A stretch of 64,000 nt of DNA from Tolypothrix sp. NIES-4075. Its GTDB lineage: Bacteria > Cyanobacteriota > Cyanobacteriia > Cyanobacteriales > Nostocaceae. The first letter of the stretch is position 1, and the number at the start of each line of letters is the position of its first letter. Of this stretch, positions 8,582-18,106 are shown piece by piece. The notes under the pieces were generated by a model that had not been told where the DNA came from, did not search any database, and worked only from the letters and a program-made list of their open reading frames with translations. The stretch spans positions 496,001-560,000 of the forward strand of contig NZ_BDUC01000006.1 in assembly GCF_002218085.1 (NCBI RefSeq), given 5' to 3'. Both the position numbers and the translations under genes were made by a program.

Positions 8582-9698
8582 TTGGTTAATTGTCGGAGCC
8601 GGATATTCAGGCTGTGTGCTAGCTGAACGAATCGCCAATCAACTAGGGCAGAGAGTACTAATTTTAGACCAGCGAGACCACATTGGCGGCAATGCCTACG
8701 ATTACTACAACGAGCATGGCATCTTAGTACACAAGTACGGTCCTCATATCTTTCACACCAAATCCAAAAAAATCTGGGATTACTTATCTCAATTTACCGA
8801 GTGGCGACACTACTACCACCATGTGCTAGGTGTGGTGGAGGGGAAGAAGGTTCCCATCCCATTCAATTTAAATTCACTTTACGCGCTGTTTCCTCCCAGC
8901 TACGCCCAAAAGCTAGAGGAACAACTTTTAGAAAACTTTGGCTTTGGGGTGAAAGTACCGATTCTCAAGTTGCGTGAAAGTGCCAGTGGAGATTTAGAGT
9001 TTTTAGCTAACTACATCTATGAGAAAGTTTTCTTACACTACACAACTAAGCAGTGGGGACTCAAACCAGAGGAACTTGATCGCGGTGTGACAGGACGCGT
9101 TCCAGTCTACATCAGCCGAGACGATCGCTACTTCCAAGACCCCTATCAAGCGATGCCAAAGTACGGCTATACCGAGATGTTCCGCCGGATGCTGGCTCAC
9201 CCTAATATCAAGATACTCTTGCAAACTGATTATCGGGAAGTCATTAACGACATCAAATTCAACCGGATGGTTTACACCGGTCCAATCGATACTTTCTTCG
9301 ACTATATGTATGGCGAACTACCTTATCGCAGCCTGCGCTTTCAGTTTGAAACCCTGGATCAAGAATGCTACCAGGAAGTAGGTACAGTTAACTACCCCAA
9401 CGACTACGATATTACCCGTATTACTGAACAAAAGTATTTATCTGGGCAAACTTCACCGAAAACTACATTGGTAATGGAGTATCCCCAAGCCTACGTACCA
9501 GGTAAAAATGACCCTTACTACCCCATCCTTCATGAAGAAAACCGCGAGCGTTATGACCTTTACCTGAAAGAGGCTCAGAAACTTAACGGTGCAGTCATCT
9601 TTGCTGGACGGCTGGCCGAATACAAGTACTACGACATGGATCAGGCAGCATTAAGAGCTTTGAGTTTGTTTGAGAAAGAAGTGGCAGTGGCGCAGTAA
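8571..9698 (+). CDS. glf: UDP-galactopyranose mutase
   Basis: Flavoenzyme that interconverts UDP-galactopyranose and UDP-galactofuranose, supplying Galf for surface glycans. Seen: FAD-binding GAGYSG (9-14), the DQRDHIGGNAYD dinucleotide region (32-43), KYGPHIFHT (near 56-64) and the tryptophan/arginine-rich mutase core with YTGPIDTFFDY near 231-241. Length 375 aa is standard. Start is fixed by the overlap with the upstream gene and a GGGAG-like site. Its presence means the polymer made by this locus likely contains galactofuranose as well as rhamnose. Confidence 0.95.
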   Translation: MKFDWLIVGAGYSGCVLAERIANQLGQRVLILDQRDHIGGNAYDYYNEHGILVHKYGPHIFHTKSKKIWDYLSQFTEWRHYYHHVLGVVEGKKVPIPFNLNSLYALFPPSYAQKLEEQLLENFGFGVKVPILKLRESASGDLEFLANYIYEKVFLHYTTKQWGLKPEELDRGVTGRVPVYISRDDRYFQDPYQAMPKYGYTEMFRRMLAHPNIKILLQTDYREVINDIKFNRMVYTGPIDTFFDYMYGELPYRSLRFQFETLDQECYQEVGTVNYPNDYDITRITEQKYLSGQTSPKTTLVMEYPQAYVPGKNDPYYPILHEENRERYDLYLKEAQKLNGAVIFAGRLAEYKYYDMDQAALRALSLFEKEVAVAQ

Positions 9699-9807
9699 AA
9701 AATATATCTTTTCCGGAACAGGTGAGATATGTGCTGAATATCTAAAACTGACAGGGTTGAGTTGCACAGAGATTGGTAGAAATTTTTACATCTGATAGAG
9801 AATAAAT

Positions 9808-10908
9808 ATGCAACAGTCGCTTACAGATACACTTCACCCAATAGAACTCTTACCACTGCCAGACAAACCGCTTGTTTCGGTCTTAGTTCCTAACTACAAC
9901 TATGCTAAATATATTGGCGAAACTTTAGAGAGTGCGCTTTGCCAAACTTACCCCAATTTTGAAGTCATAGTCTGTGATGATGGCTCTAAAGATAATTCTT
10001 GTGAAGTCATCGAAAGTTATGTACAGAAAGATTCTAGAATCAAGCTGATACGCAAGCCGAATGGGGGTGTTGCCACTGCCCTAAATGCAGCATATCAGGC
10101 GAGCAAGGGTGAAATTATTTGCTTGTTAGATGCAGATGATATTTGGATGGATAACAAGCTGCAAAAGATTCTAGATGTATTTAGGTCTGACCCTAAGTGC
10201 GGCTTTGCTATTCACAATGTAATTCAAATTGATGCTCAGGGTAACTTGATAAAATTAACACCTACATTAAGGCGTTTAGCTTCGGGGTGGATGGCTCTGT
10301 CTGCTTTGGAAAACGGTGGATTCGTATACAACATACCTCCAGCCTCTGCACTGAGCCTGCGACGGGAAATAGCCGACTCTATATTTCCGCTGAATGAAGA
10401 ATTTAAGCGCAATGCAGACAGTCTTATCTTCCGTTTCGCTCCATTTATAACAGTCATTGGCTCCGCTCCAGAAGTACTAAGTAAGTTTCGTTTACATGGA
10501 GCGAACACAACAAGTTTCACAAATTTGACAGCCGATTTACTCAACAAAGAGCAAACTGTTTTAGAGCGTATACATCAAGCACAGAAAAACTTTCTCCAAA
10601 ATATTTACGGTGCAAAGATTGCCGAAAAACTGACAGATTTAAAGTACAGTACGGCTGTTTGTCACGACCGCTATTTACTAGCTCGCTTTCAAGGGACATA
10701 TAGTCAGGAACGGCGAGAAATTTATCAGCGGTTGATTAATCACCCAGAGTTTTCTAACTGGTCTGTCGCTCAACAGTGGTTATTTAAATGGGGTGAATAT
10801 CTGCCCAACAGAATTTTTAAGGTGTTATTTGACCAAGTTTATGGTTCAAGCCACCTGAAACGATTATTTAAGTGGTTCACCCAAAAAAGTTATCAGTTAT
10901 CTCGATAA
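9808..10908 (+). CDS. Family 2 glycosyltransferase
   Basis: GT2 transferase for the polysaccharide repeat unit. Seen: VSVLVPNYNYAKYIGETL (23-40), CDDGSKDNS (about 56-64) and the metal-binding DADDIW (about 109-114). The GT-A domain occupies about the first 230 residues; the C-terminal 130 residues carry a helical segment (CHDRYLLARFQG and following) that is found again in decayed form immediately downstream, showing a local duplication. Sugar specificity cannot be read. Confidence 0.9.
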   Translation: MQQSLTDTLHPIELLPLPDKPLVSVLVPNYNYAKYIGETLESALCQTYPNFEVIVCDDGSKDNSCEVIESYVQKDSRIKLIRKPNGGVATALNAAYQASKGEIICLLDADDIWMDNKLQKILDVFRSDPKCGFAIHNVIQIDAQGNLIKLTPTLRRLASGWMALSALENGGFVYNIPPASALSLRREIADSIFPLNEEFKRNADSLIFRFAPFITVIGSAPEVLSKFRLHGANTTSFTNLTADLLNKEQTVLERIHQAQKNFLQNIYGAKIAEKLTDLKYSTAVCHDRYLLARFQGTYSQERREIYQRLINHPEFSNWSVAQQWLFKWGEYLPNRIFKVLFDQVYGSSHLKRLFKWFTQKSYQLSR

Positions 10909-10942
10909 ATTTCCCAGTCATTTTTAATTTTCATTAGGTAGA

Positions 10943-11265
10943 ATAAGCATTGCACAAATGGCTAACAGACTCACTGGTAAAGAACTCAATATCATCTGGT
11001 GTCACGAGTGCTATTTACTATCTCGTCTGCAAGGTGCGTCTAAAGAAGAACGTCAACGGACACATCAGCAACTTGTCACTCATCCAGAATTCAATCATAT
11101 GTTTAGCTGGCGTAAACCGCATAGATGGTTAGTCCAATGGGACTTACCAGATGCTCTGTTTACGTTGTTATTTGCCAAATATATGGTTCAGGTCGCCTCA
11201 AACGCTTTGTTAAATCCTTGTTGCTGCCAAAACTCTATATAAAGAGTGTACAGGCATAAGTATAA
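10943..11265 (+). pseudogene. Remnant of duplicated GT2 C-terminus
   Basis: The open frame from 10958 to 11242 matches the last ~100 residues of the preceding GT2: CHECYLLSRLQG against CHDRYLLARFQG, then HPEF, the QW-x-W region and LFAK against LFDQ. After LFAK one base appears lost. In the shifted frame the sequence resumes as YGSGRLKRFVKSLL (about 11178-11222), matching YGSSHLKRLFKWF of the parent. The catalytic GT-A domain is absent. It is therefore a truncated, frameshifted copy, not a functional enzyme. Confidence 0.8.
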
Positions 11266-11301
11266 TTTATAATATTTTGGACTAAGCAGGAGAAAAATAT
11301 T

Positions 11302-12492
11302 GTGAATCATTCTCCCTTACGTATACTTTTCATTAGCCACGCCTACGTAGTCGGCGTGAATCAGGGAAAGCTTAATGCGATCGCCCAGACTGGCAAAGCT
11401 GAAGTTGGTTTACTAGCTCCTAGCAATTGGAAAGCATTGGAGTGGAATCGCCTACTTCCATTAGAGACACCCTACCCCAATATTAAAACTTATTCAGCGC
11501 CTGTCCTCTTTCCAGGTCGAGGGGGAGCTCATGTTTATGCACCTTGGAAAATCTGGCACTTCCTTAACGACTTTCAACCAGATGTAGTGCAGGTAGAGGA
11601 AGAAGTCTTTTCCCTGAGTACGTTTGAGCTAGCAATTTGGAGCCGAATCACCGGTAAGCCCCTAGTCGTCTTCGGTTGGGAAAACATGGAGCGCCGCTTG
11701 CCACTGCCACGCCACTGGATTCGCCAATTCGTCATGAGTACGGCAAAGCTGATTATTGCTGGTAATCGTGACGGGGCGAATTTGCTACGTCAATGGGGCT
11801 ACACCGGGTTAGTGGAAATCATGCCCCAGATCGGAGTAGATACTCAGTTATTTGCTGCTAGTATGCGATCGCCTAAGGGTCGAAATGAGCAATTTCAAAT
11901 TGGTTTCCTGGGGCGGTTCGTACCTGAAAAGGGCGTTGATGTTATATTTGCCGCAGTCCGCCAACTCCAACAGCAAGGACTCAACTGCCGGATCATCCTA
12001 TGTGGTTCCGGTTCGGGTGAAGAAGCTCTCAGGCAAGAGGCGCAAAAGCAGCAAGTTGCCGATCTGGTAACTTGGCAAGGAGCAGTACGCCATGAACAAG
12101 CTCCTGAACAGCTCGGCAAATTTGATGTCCTCGTTTTGCCCTCACGGACAGCCGCAACTTGGAAAGAGCAGTTTGGTCATGTGCTGATTGAAGCAATGGC
12201 AATGGGTGTGCCGGTAATTGGCTCTAGTTCTGGCGAGATTCCCAACGTGATTGGGCGTCCCGATTTAGTCTTTTCAGAAGGAGATGCTCAGGGACTAGCG
12301 GTAATATTGGAGCGCATGATCCGCGATCCTGGGTGGCGAAAAGAAGCTGGGCGCTACGGCATGACCAGAGTATATCAGCATTACACCCACGAACGGATTG
12401 CGGAGCGGTTAATTAGCCTTTGGCAAAAGTTACTGAAGCCAAATGGGGTATACAATGAGACAGAAAAAGCTCAGATGGGAGTGCCTGAATAA
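11302..12492 (+). CDS. Family 4 glycosyltransferase
   Basis: GT-B-fold retaining glycosyltransferase. Seen: GFLGRFVPEKGVDV near residues 201-214 (the RxxxxKG donor-site motif of GT4) and FGHVLIEAMAMGVPVIGSSSGEIP near 290-313 with the E-x7-E motif (EAMAMGVPVIGSSSGE). The start is GTG at 11302, supported by CAGGAG ten bases upstream; no better ATG is nearby. 396 aa is normal. First of four consecutive GT4 genes in the locus, spaced by only tens of bases. Confidence 0.9.
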   Translation: MNHSPLRILFISHAYVVGVNQGKLNAIAQTGKAEVGLLAPSNWKALEWNRLLPLETPYPNIKTYSAPVLFPGRGGAHVYAPWKIWHFLNDFQPDVVQVEEEVFSLSTFELAIWSRITGKPLVVFGWENMERRLPLPRHWIRQFVMSTAKLIIAGNRDGANLLRQWGYTGLVEIMPQIGVDTQLFAASMRSPKGRNEQFQIGFLGRFVPEKGVDVIFAAVRQLQQQGLNCRIILCGSGSGEEALRQEAQKQQVADLVTWQGAVRHEQAPEQLGKFDVLVLPSRTAATWKEQFGHVLIEAMAMGVPVIGSSSGEIPNVIGRPDLVFSEGDAQGLAVILERMIRDPGWRKEAGRYGMTRVYQHYTHERIAERLISLWQKLLKPNGVYNETEKAQMGVPE

Positions 12493-12528
12493 GAGCGTTG
12501 ATGATGTTTTGAGGGTGAGGAATTACCA

Positions 12529-13665
12529 ATGCGTGTAGTAATTGCGCGGTTAATATCTGATTTTAGTATGGATGTCTACGCTGATGGCATCATTTCCGGA
12601 CTGCGAACTGTTCGACCAAACTGGGAAATTGTCGATTTAAAACCGCATCCTATTGACAGAAAAAGTCGCTCTCTGTTTCTCAGAGTTTGGAAATACTACG
12701 AACGTTTCTGGCGTTTTCCTCAACAAGTGCAGCAGCAAGTCGCGGATATCTTTCATATCATCGACCCTAGCGAGGCGCACATTACTTATTGGTTAAAAAA
12801 TAAGAATAAAACTGTTGTCGTCACTTGCCATGACCTAATCAACTTTTACAGTCGAGATAATCTACAAGGCTCAGTGGAACTGCCCTTTATCAGTCGTGGT
12901 ATGTGGCTACACGCTGTGAAAGGCATGAAGTACGCCGATCGCATTGTCGCTGTTTCTTCTATGACAGCCAAAGATACAACTCAAATATTAGATATTGAAC
13001 CAACTCGTATTTCTGTAATACCTAACGCTGTTGAAGCTGGATTTCAACCATTAGCCAAGGAACAAGCCGAGTTTTTCCGGCAAAAATATGGAATTTCACC
13101 GGAAACAATTTGTTTATTGAATGTAGGGTCAAATCACCCGCGCAAGAATCTTTCTACCATTCTCAAAGTAGTAGAAACTTTGCAGCAACGAGGAATGTCT
13201 ATCCATTTGTTGAAAGTGGGTGCAGACTTTACAGATGAACAAAAAGCTTTTATCCAAACCCAAGGTCTAGAAAACTATGTCAGCTACTTAGGCAAGCCAG
13301 ATAAATCTACCCTGGTTCAAATGTATAACGCCGCTGATATGTTGATAGCGCCTTCACTCCATGAGGGATTTGGCATAACCCTTATAGAAGCAATGGCTTG
13401 CGGAATTCCAGTCATCACCTCGAAAGTTTCAGCCATGCCTGAAGTAGTGGGAGATGCTGGAGTTTTAGTTGACCCAACCGACTATCAAGCAATAGCAGAT
13501 GCAGTGTGCCATCTGCAAAATAATCCTGTTTACTATCAGGAGTTGGTGAAGAAGGGACTGGTAAGAGCTAAATCATTTACCTGGGAGAAAACAGCGGAGC
13601 AAATCGCGGAAATTTATGAGAAGTTGCTAGACAATAAAAAATTACAAGGAGTTGCTACAACCTAG
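12529..13665 (+). CDS. Family 4 glycosyltransferase
   Basis: GT-B glycosyltransferase with the central NVGSNHPRKNL motif (near 201-211, the donor-binding Lys-Asn of mannosyl/rhamnosyl-type GT4s) and PSLHEGFGITLIEAMACGIP (near 278-297) holding the E-x7-E pair. N-terminal acceptor domain is about residues 1-190. An AGG site precedes the ATG. Its 3' end lies about 44 bases before the preferred ATG of the next gene. Confidence 0.9.
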   Translation: MRVVIARLISDFSMDVYADGIISGLRTVRPNWEIVDLKPHPIDRKSRSLFLRVWKYYERFWRFPQQVQQQVADIFHIIDPSEAHITYWLKNKNKTVVVTCHDLINFYSRDNLQGSVELPFISRGMWLHAVKGMKYADRIVAVSSMTAKDTTQILDIEPTRISVIPNAVEAGFQPLAKEQAEFFRQKYGISPETICLLNVGSNHPRKNLSTILKVVETLQQRGMSIHLLKVGADFTDEQKAFIQTQGLENYVSYLGKPDKSTLVQMYNAADMLIAPSLHEGFGITLIEAMACGIPVITSKVSAMPEVVGDAGVLVDPTDYQAIADAVCHLQNNPVYYQELVKKGLVRAKSFTWEKTAEQIAEIYEKLLDNKKLQGVATT

Positions 13666-13708
13666 TCTTAATTGGTTGTTCAAGGTATTCTCAAGAGGCA
13701 TTCTAGTT

Positions 13709-14986
13709 ATGAAAATTCTTATATCTGCTTACTCCTGCGAACCAGGCAAAGGATCTGAGCGCGGCGTTGGTTGGAATGTTGTTCGGGAAGTAGCCAAGTA
13801 TCATGAAGTTTGGGTGTTGACCCGTCCTGATGAGAGTAAAGAAGCAATTGAAGCCGAACTTGCCCGCAACCCGATGCCTAACCTGCATTTTGTCTACTTC
13901 ACCCTGCCTATTTGGGGAGGAGCTTGGCGCTGGGGTTCAAATGGGGCAATGCAGATCCACTACTATTTCTGGCAAATCCAAGCATACTTTGTCGCCCGTC
14001 GCCTGCATCGTGAAATCGGCTTTGACCTAATTCACCATGTTACCTTTGGAAATTATTGGACACCCAGTTTTTTATCACTGCTATCAGTTCCCTTTGTTTG
14101 GGGACCGGTGGGAGGAGGAGAGACAGCTCCCAAATCCTTCCGCTCAGATTTTGGACTTAAAGCTGTTTTATACGAAACTGCGCGGGATGTTGCACGAACT
14201 TTAGGAGAGCTTAATCCGTTTGTTCGGCTCACAGCTCAACGAAGTTCGTTAGTTTTAGTTGCGACTAAAGAGACGGCAAACAGGCTACAAAAGATTGGGG
14301 TAAAGCGGCTTAGGTTTGTTTCTGGACAGACTGGACTAAGTAAAGAGGAAATCGACCAACTTAAAGCATTAACTAAAAGAGGCACTTCTGTTGTGCGGTT
14401 CTTGAGTATAGGCAGACTGTTGCACTGGAAGGGGTTTCACCTGGGTCTTAAGGCTTTTGCTCTTGCCAAACTAACCGATGCAGAGTACTGGGTTATTGGT
14501 GATGGACCTGAGCGATCGCGACTAGAATTGCTAGCCCAAGAGCTTGGCATTGCTGAGAAAGTCAAGTTTTGGGGTAATATATCCCGTCAGGAAGTGCTGC
14601 GTAAATTGGAAGAGTGTGATGTGGTTGTACATCCCAGTCTGCATGATTTCTCACCCACAGTTTGTTGGGAAGCGATCGCCGCAGGTTGTCCTGTGCTTTG
14701 TTTAGACTTGGGAGGACCAGCTATGCAGATTACAGAACAGACAGGTATTAAAATCCCAGCTTTGAACCCAAATCAAGCAGTGCAAGATTTGGCTAATGCC
14801 ATGCAGCGTCTATCTGTTGACCATGAACTGCGAAATTGGATGGGACAAGCAAGGGAACGGGGAGCAACTGAAGGATTTGATTGGGAAGTCAAGGGTAAAT
14901 TGTTGATTCAGCTTTACGAAGAAACCCTGATGCCCCCAAGTCAATCTAACCAAGAAATTGTCAATCCAGCAATCCTCAAAACCTAA
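13709..14986 (+). CDS. Family 4 glycosyltransferase
   Basis: GT-B glycosyltransferase. A longer frame opens at 13652, but residue 20 (ATG at 13709) begins MKILISAYSCEPGKGSE, the typical GT4 N-terminus, so 13709 is preferred. Seen: GSERGVGWN glycine-rich loop near the start, FLSIGRLLHWKGF (donor-site RxxxxKG, about 231-243) and HPSLHDFSPTVCWEAIAAGC near 310-329. In the C-terminal motif the usual first Glu is replaced (SPTVCWEA), seen in some GT4 subfamilies. It overlaps only the optional N-terminal extension of the next gene. Confidence 0.88.
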   Translation: MKILISAYSCEPGKGSERGVGWNVVREVAKYHEVWVLTRPDESKEAIEAELARNPMPNLHFVYFTLPIWGGAWRWGSNGAMQIHYYFWQIQAYFVARRLHREIGFDLIHHVTFGNYWTPSFLSLLSVPFVWGPVGGGETAPKSFRSDFGLKAVLYETARDVARTLGELNPFVRLTAQRSSLVLVATKETANRLQKIGVKRLRFVSGQTGLSKEEIDQLKALTKRGTSVVRFLSIGRLLHWKGFHLGLKAFALAKLTDAEYWVIGDGPERSRLELLAQELGIAEKVKFWGNISRQEVLRKLEECDVVVHPSLHDFSPTVCWEAIAAGCPVLCLDLGGPAMQITEQTGIKIPALNPNQAVQDLANAMQRLSVDHELRNWMGQARERGATEGFDWEVKGKLLIQLYEETLMPPSQSNQEIVNPAILKT

Positions 14987-15029
14987 GGTCATAGGTTCTC
15001 TAGAAAACTTTGCTCCCGTACCACCTACT

Positions 15030-16202
15030 ATGCATATCCTGATTTGTGCTTTACACAGACCTTCAAAACCTACTGGCGTTTGCAGACACGCTGCCAATCT
15101 TGCCCAATGTCTTGCTGAGTCGAACCAAATTACTCAAGTCACCTTGGTAGTAGGGGCATGGCAAAAAGCTTATTTTGAAAGCTCTTTTAATCTCCAATCA
15201 CAAAAAATAAACTTGGTCAGTATAGATATTAAAAATAGCTCCCTTTCCAGAAACATATGGTTTTTATTCGGACTACCCAACTTGGCAAAAAGTCTGCATC
15301 CTGACATTGTGCATATGTCATTTCCACTGCCATTTTATCGTTCATTTTTTTCCTGCCCTGTAGTTGCTACTATCCATGACTTATATCCTTATGAGTGCCC
15401 AGAAAACTTTGGTTTTCCACAAGTTTTATTTAATCAAATATTCTTAAAACAATGTCTCTATAATAGTGATGGGCTGTCCTGCGTTTCCAAATCAACGTTA
15501 GAGAGTCTTAAATTTTATTTCCCAAAGATTGAACAAAATAAAAAAACTACTGTTATTTATAACTATGTAGATTTTAGCAATGTAGAAACTAAATTTCCTC
15601 AGAAAATAAACATTAATGATAGCACTTCATTTATTTTATCTGTTGCTCAACATCGTAAAAACAAAAATCTTGATTTATTGATAAATTCATATTATTTATT
15701 GTGGAAAAACGGTAAAATAAAAGATTCAACTAAATTGATTATTGTTGGTGCGCCTGGACATGAAACAAATAATATTTTAACTCAGATAAAAACACTTTCC
15801 TTGCAACAACATGTGCTGATAGTATCAGCAATAGATGATGGTGAATTGCGTTGGCTATATCAAAATTGTGAACTTTTTGTAATTCCTTCCTCTACAGAAG
15901 GGTTCTGCCTGCCACTAGCGGAAGCGCTATATCTTTCATGTAAAGTAGTTTGCTCTGATATTCCTATATTCAAAGAAATTGGTTCTTCCGATTGTACTTA
16001 TTTTAATTTACAAAATGAGCCTGTTGAAAATCTTTCACAAGCTATTTTTCAGTGTTTAGAACAGCCTCTGGCTCAAGAATCTTCTGTTTCCTCTTGTTTA
16101 TCCAAATCAAATGTTGCAAAGCGATATCTAAAATTTTACTCTAACTTTATAAATAATTTGAAAGTAAAACATGAATTATCTGCAAATAAAGCCAAAAAAT
16201 AA
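15030..16202 (+). CDS. Family 4 glycosyltransferase
   Basis: GT-B glycosyltransferase with an alternative start at 14958; MHILICALHRPSKPTGVCRH beginning at 15030 fits a GT4 N-terminus better and removes the overlap with the gene before. Seen: VAQHRKNKNLDLLI (donor-site Arg-Lys-Asn) and IPSSTEGFCLPLAEALYLSC with the E-x7-E-type pair. From about 15180 base composition becomes clearly more A+T rich than upstream, continuing through the next gene, consistent with a separately acquired polymer-specific portion of the locus. It overlaps the next gene by 32 bases. Confidence 0.85.
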   Translation: MHILICALHRPSKPTGVCRHAANLAQCLAESNQITQVTLVVGAWQKAYFESSFNLQSQKINLVSIDIKNSSLSRNIWFLFGLPNLAKSLHPDIVHMSFPLPFYRSFFSCPVVATIHDLYPYECPENFGFPQVLFNQIFLKQCLYNSDGLSCVSKSTLESLKFYFPKIEQNKKTTVIYNYVDFSNVETKFPQKININDSTSFILSVAQHRKNKNLDLLINSYYLLWKNGKIKDSTKLIIVGAPGHETNNILTQIKTLSLQQHVLIVSAIDDGELRWLYQNCELFVIPSSTEGFCLPLAEALYLSCKVVCSDIPIFKEIGSSDCTYFNLQNEPVENLSQAIFQCLEQPLAQESSVSSCLSKSNVAKRYLKFYSNFINNLKVKHELSANKAKK

Positions 16203-17571
16203 AAAAGGATTTATTAAAAACTCAACAATATTACTGTTAGCATATGCTAGTGCTTTTTTTCCCCGGATTATTCAGTCACTAGGTGCACCCTCAATAATTA
16301 ATTTCTTACATTTTGCAATAGTTACTCTTGCTTTTGGAATTGCGATTTCAACCACTAAAGTCAAAAATAAAAATCAAATTACAATTTTTTGGCAACTTGC
16401 ATTTGGGCTGTTGCTTTTGTTCGTTATCATGACTACTAGCGCACTGTTGAATGGTGCAGGCGTGATTAATGTCATCTTGGATTTCTTATTGCTTAGTGAA
16501 CCTTTCCTCTTACTGTTGACGGTAGTTTCTGTCCCCCAATCGAATGAAGTTATTGGAAAATTGAGATATTGGCTAATAGTTTTTGCTCTAATAAACCTAC
16601 TTTTAGCCATTGCTCAAGCAATTCTTATAAGCCTTCACCTCCTTCCTGTTTATAAATATTCAATTGAGGACAATGTTCAAGGAGTATTCTATTTATCGGG
16701 AGCTGGTAATTATGTGTCTGTTTCTATTTCAATATGCGTATCTCTCTACTTTTATATTTTTTATAATACACTTCCCTTTTGGATAAGAATAATTGGCTTA
16801 GTCGCTTCCTTTTATCAGTTATTAGCTTCTGATTCCAAACAAATTTTATTATCATTTTTAGTTGGATGGATGTTTTTGTTAGTAACTAAATATAATAAAC
16901 CAGTTAAATTAATAATTTATACAATAGTTTTTGTTTTGTTTATTTTCGGTTTTTTGTGGTCTATAGAAAATTTAGATATAGAGCAACTTGCGGCTTTTAA
17001 ACTGTGGCTAGATAGATCAGACCTTTATGGACCTAACGGTGAGGCTGTTCTCCTCAAAACTGCTGGAATTAGGACTATAATTTCACACTATAATTCACCC
17101 TTAAATTGGCTGTTCGGACTTGGTCCTGGTCATACCGTTTCACGGCTAGGAGGGTGGGTAATCCGGGATTATCGGAGTCTGCTAGCTCCACTAGGGATTA
17201 CAAGTCATCCTGTAACTGAGGAGATGTGGGCAATAGTGAACGGAAGTTGGCTTGCCGTCAGCACAACTATGTTTTCTCCTTTGTTTAGTTGGGTAGGTAT
17301 CTGGGGAGATTTAGGGTTTTTAGGTTTGGGAGCTTATTTGTATATTTGGTATGTTGTATGGTGTCGGCTTTGCCTAGAAGACTTTTCCAAGTTGATGGTT
17401 CTCACCGTATTTGTTTTTGCTTTCATTTTCACTCAAATTGAAGAGCCAGGATATATGCTGAGTGTGACTCTTTTAATTGGTCTACGATGGAATGAGATGC
17501 AGTATAAGCGATCGCATCAACGCTCCCGATACATGCCCACAGTAGATCAAAGCGAAATTGGCATCAATTAA
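16171..17571 (+). CDS. Polytopic O-antigen ligase/polymerase-like (Wzy/WaaL) protein
   Basis: Inner-membrane protein with about ten hydrophobic spans, starting around residues 12-30. A large loop near residues 270-360 contains the GLGPGHT stretch typical of Wzy_C/O-antigen-ligase-superfamily proteins. It is A+T rich like the gene before, with which it overlaps by 32 bases, implying coupled expression. In this locus it would polymerise or ligate the lipid-linked repeat units made by the glycosyltransferases. The family diverges strongly in sequence, so polymerase versus ligase cannot be decided. Confidence 0.75.
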   Translation: MNYLQIKPKNKKGFIKNSTILLLAYASAFFPRIIQSLGAPSIINFLHFAIVTLAFGIAISTTKVKNKNQITIFWQLAFGLLLLFVIMTTSALLNGAGVINVILDFLLLSEPFLLLLTVVSVPQSNEVIGKLRYWLIVFALINLLLAIAQAILISLHLLPVYKYSIEDNVQGVFYLSGAGNYVSVSISICVSLYFYIFYNTLPFWIRIIGLVASFYQLLASDSKQILLSFLVGWMFLLVTKYNKPVKLIIYTIVFVLFIFGFLWSIENLDIEQLAAFKLWLDRSDLYGPNGEAVLLKTAGIRTIISHYNSPLNWLFGLGPGHTVSRLGGWVIRDYRSLLAPLGITSHPVTEEMWAIVNGSWLAVSTTMFSPLFSWVGIWGDLGFLGLGAYLYIWYVVWCRLCLEDFSKLMVLTVFVFAFIFTQIEEPGYMLSVTLLIGLRWNEMQYKRSHQRSRYMPTVDQSEIGIN

Positions 17572-18035
17572 CACAATAGGCAGGGGGACGCATAAAGTGC
17601 GCGATCTGCCGAGCAACCGTAAACATTACCGAACGAGATAAAAGTATCGTACTATACTAAAATCTCTCCTCCCGGAGCCAAACCTTAGAAACAGGTTTGG
17701 AAGTTGCCGCAAAAAATAAAGAAGGCTTAGTCCACCTAGATTATTCATGATGCTGCACGACTATTCAAATAAAGCCTTCTTTATTTTTCAGGTCTTGGCT
17801 CCCACGGCTTTTTATCCTCACGATTGGACTTTAAGGCTTTACTCCTCACGCCATGAAGCCAGCCCTGCTTCTTACGGCAATTTCGACCCGCTTCTTTGTT
17901 GAGAGATCCACAAGTTGTAGCTAGAAGGTGCACTCATGGTTGCTCGTTTATCTCTGTTTTTTTCCACTACAGCCGAAGCGATCGCATAATTCATTCTTTC
18001 CATGCAGTCATCATGAACTGCAAACTACTCACCAA
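17572..18035. other. Intergenic region with two inverted repeats
   Basis: Between the polymerase gene and the converging beta-helix gene. It holds a short hairpin (CCAAACCT 17678-17685 with AGGTTTGG 17693-17700) and a perfect 17-base inverted repeat (17712-17728 and 17772-17788) separated by 43 bases. The second pair could be a terminator for the + strand operon or the ends of a decayed mobile element. A 72-codon + frame at 17896-18114 has no family resemblance and is not called. Confidence 0.5.
17712..17788. repeat. 17-base perfect inverted repeat
   Basis: Left arm AAAAATAAAGAAGGCTT (17712-17728), right arm its exact complement (17772-17788), 43-base spacer. The right arm ends in a T-rich run, so on the + strand it resembles a long terminator-like stem behind the polysaccharide operon. 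Confidence 0.7.
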
Positions 18036-18072
18036 TAAAAAAACCTCCCTCCTCTTTGCTTACAAGAGGAGG
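18036..18072 (-). terminator. Intrinsic terminator
   Basis: Read on the minus strand: stem CCTCCTCTT, seven-base loop, AAGAGGAGG, then a short spacer and seven T. It lies about 35 bases past the stop of the minus-strand beta-helix gene, as expected for its terminator. Confidence 0.8.
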
Positions 18073-18106
18073 ACTATATATGAGACAATCCGTTTAATAT
18101 TACACC

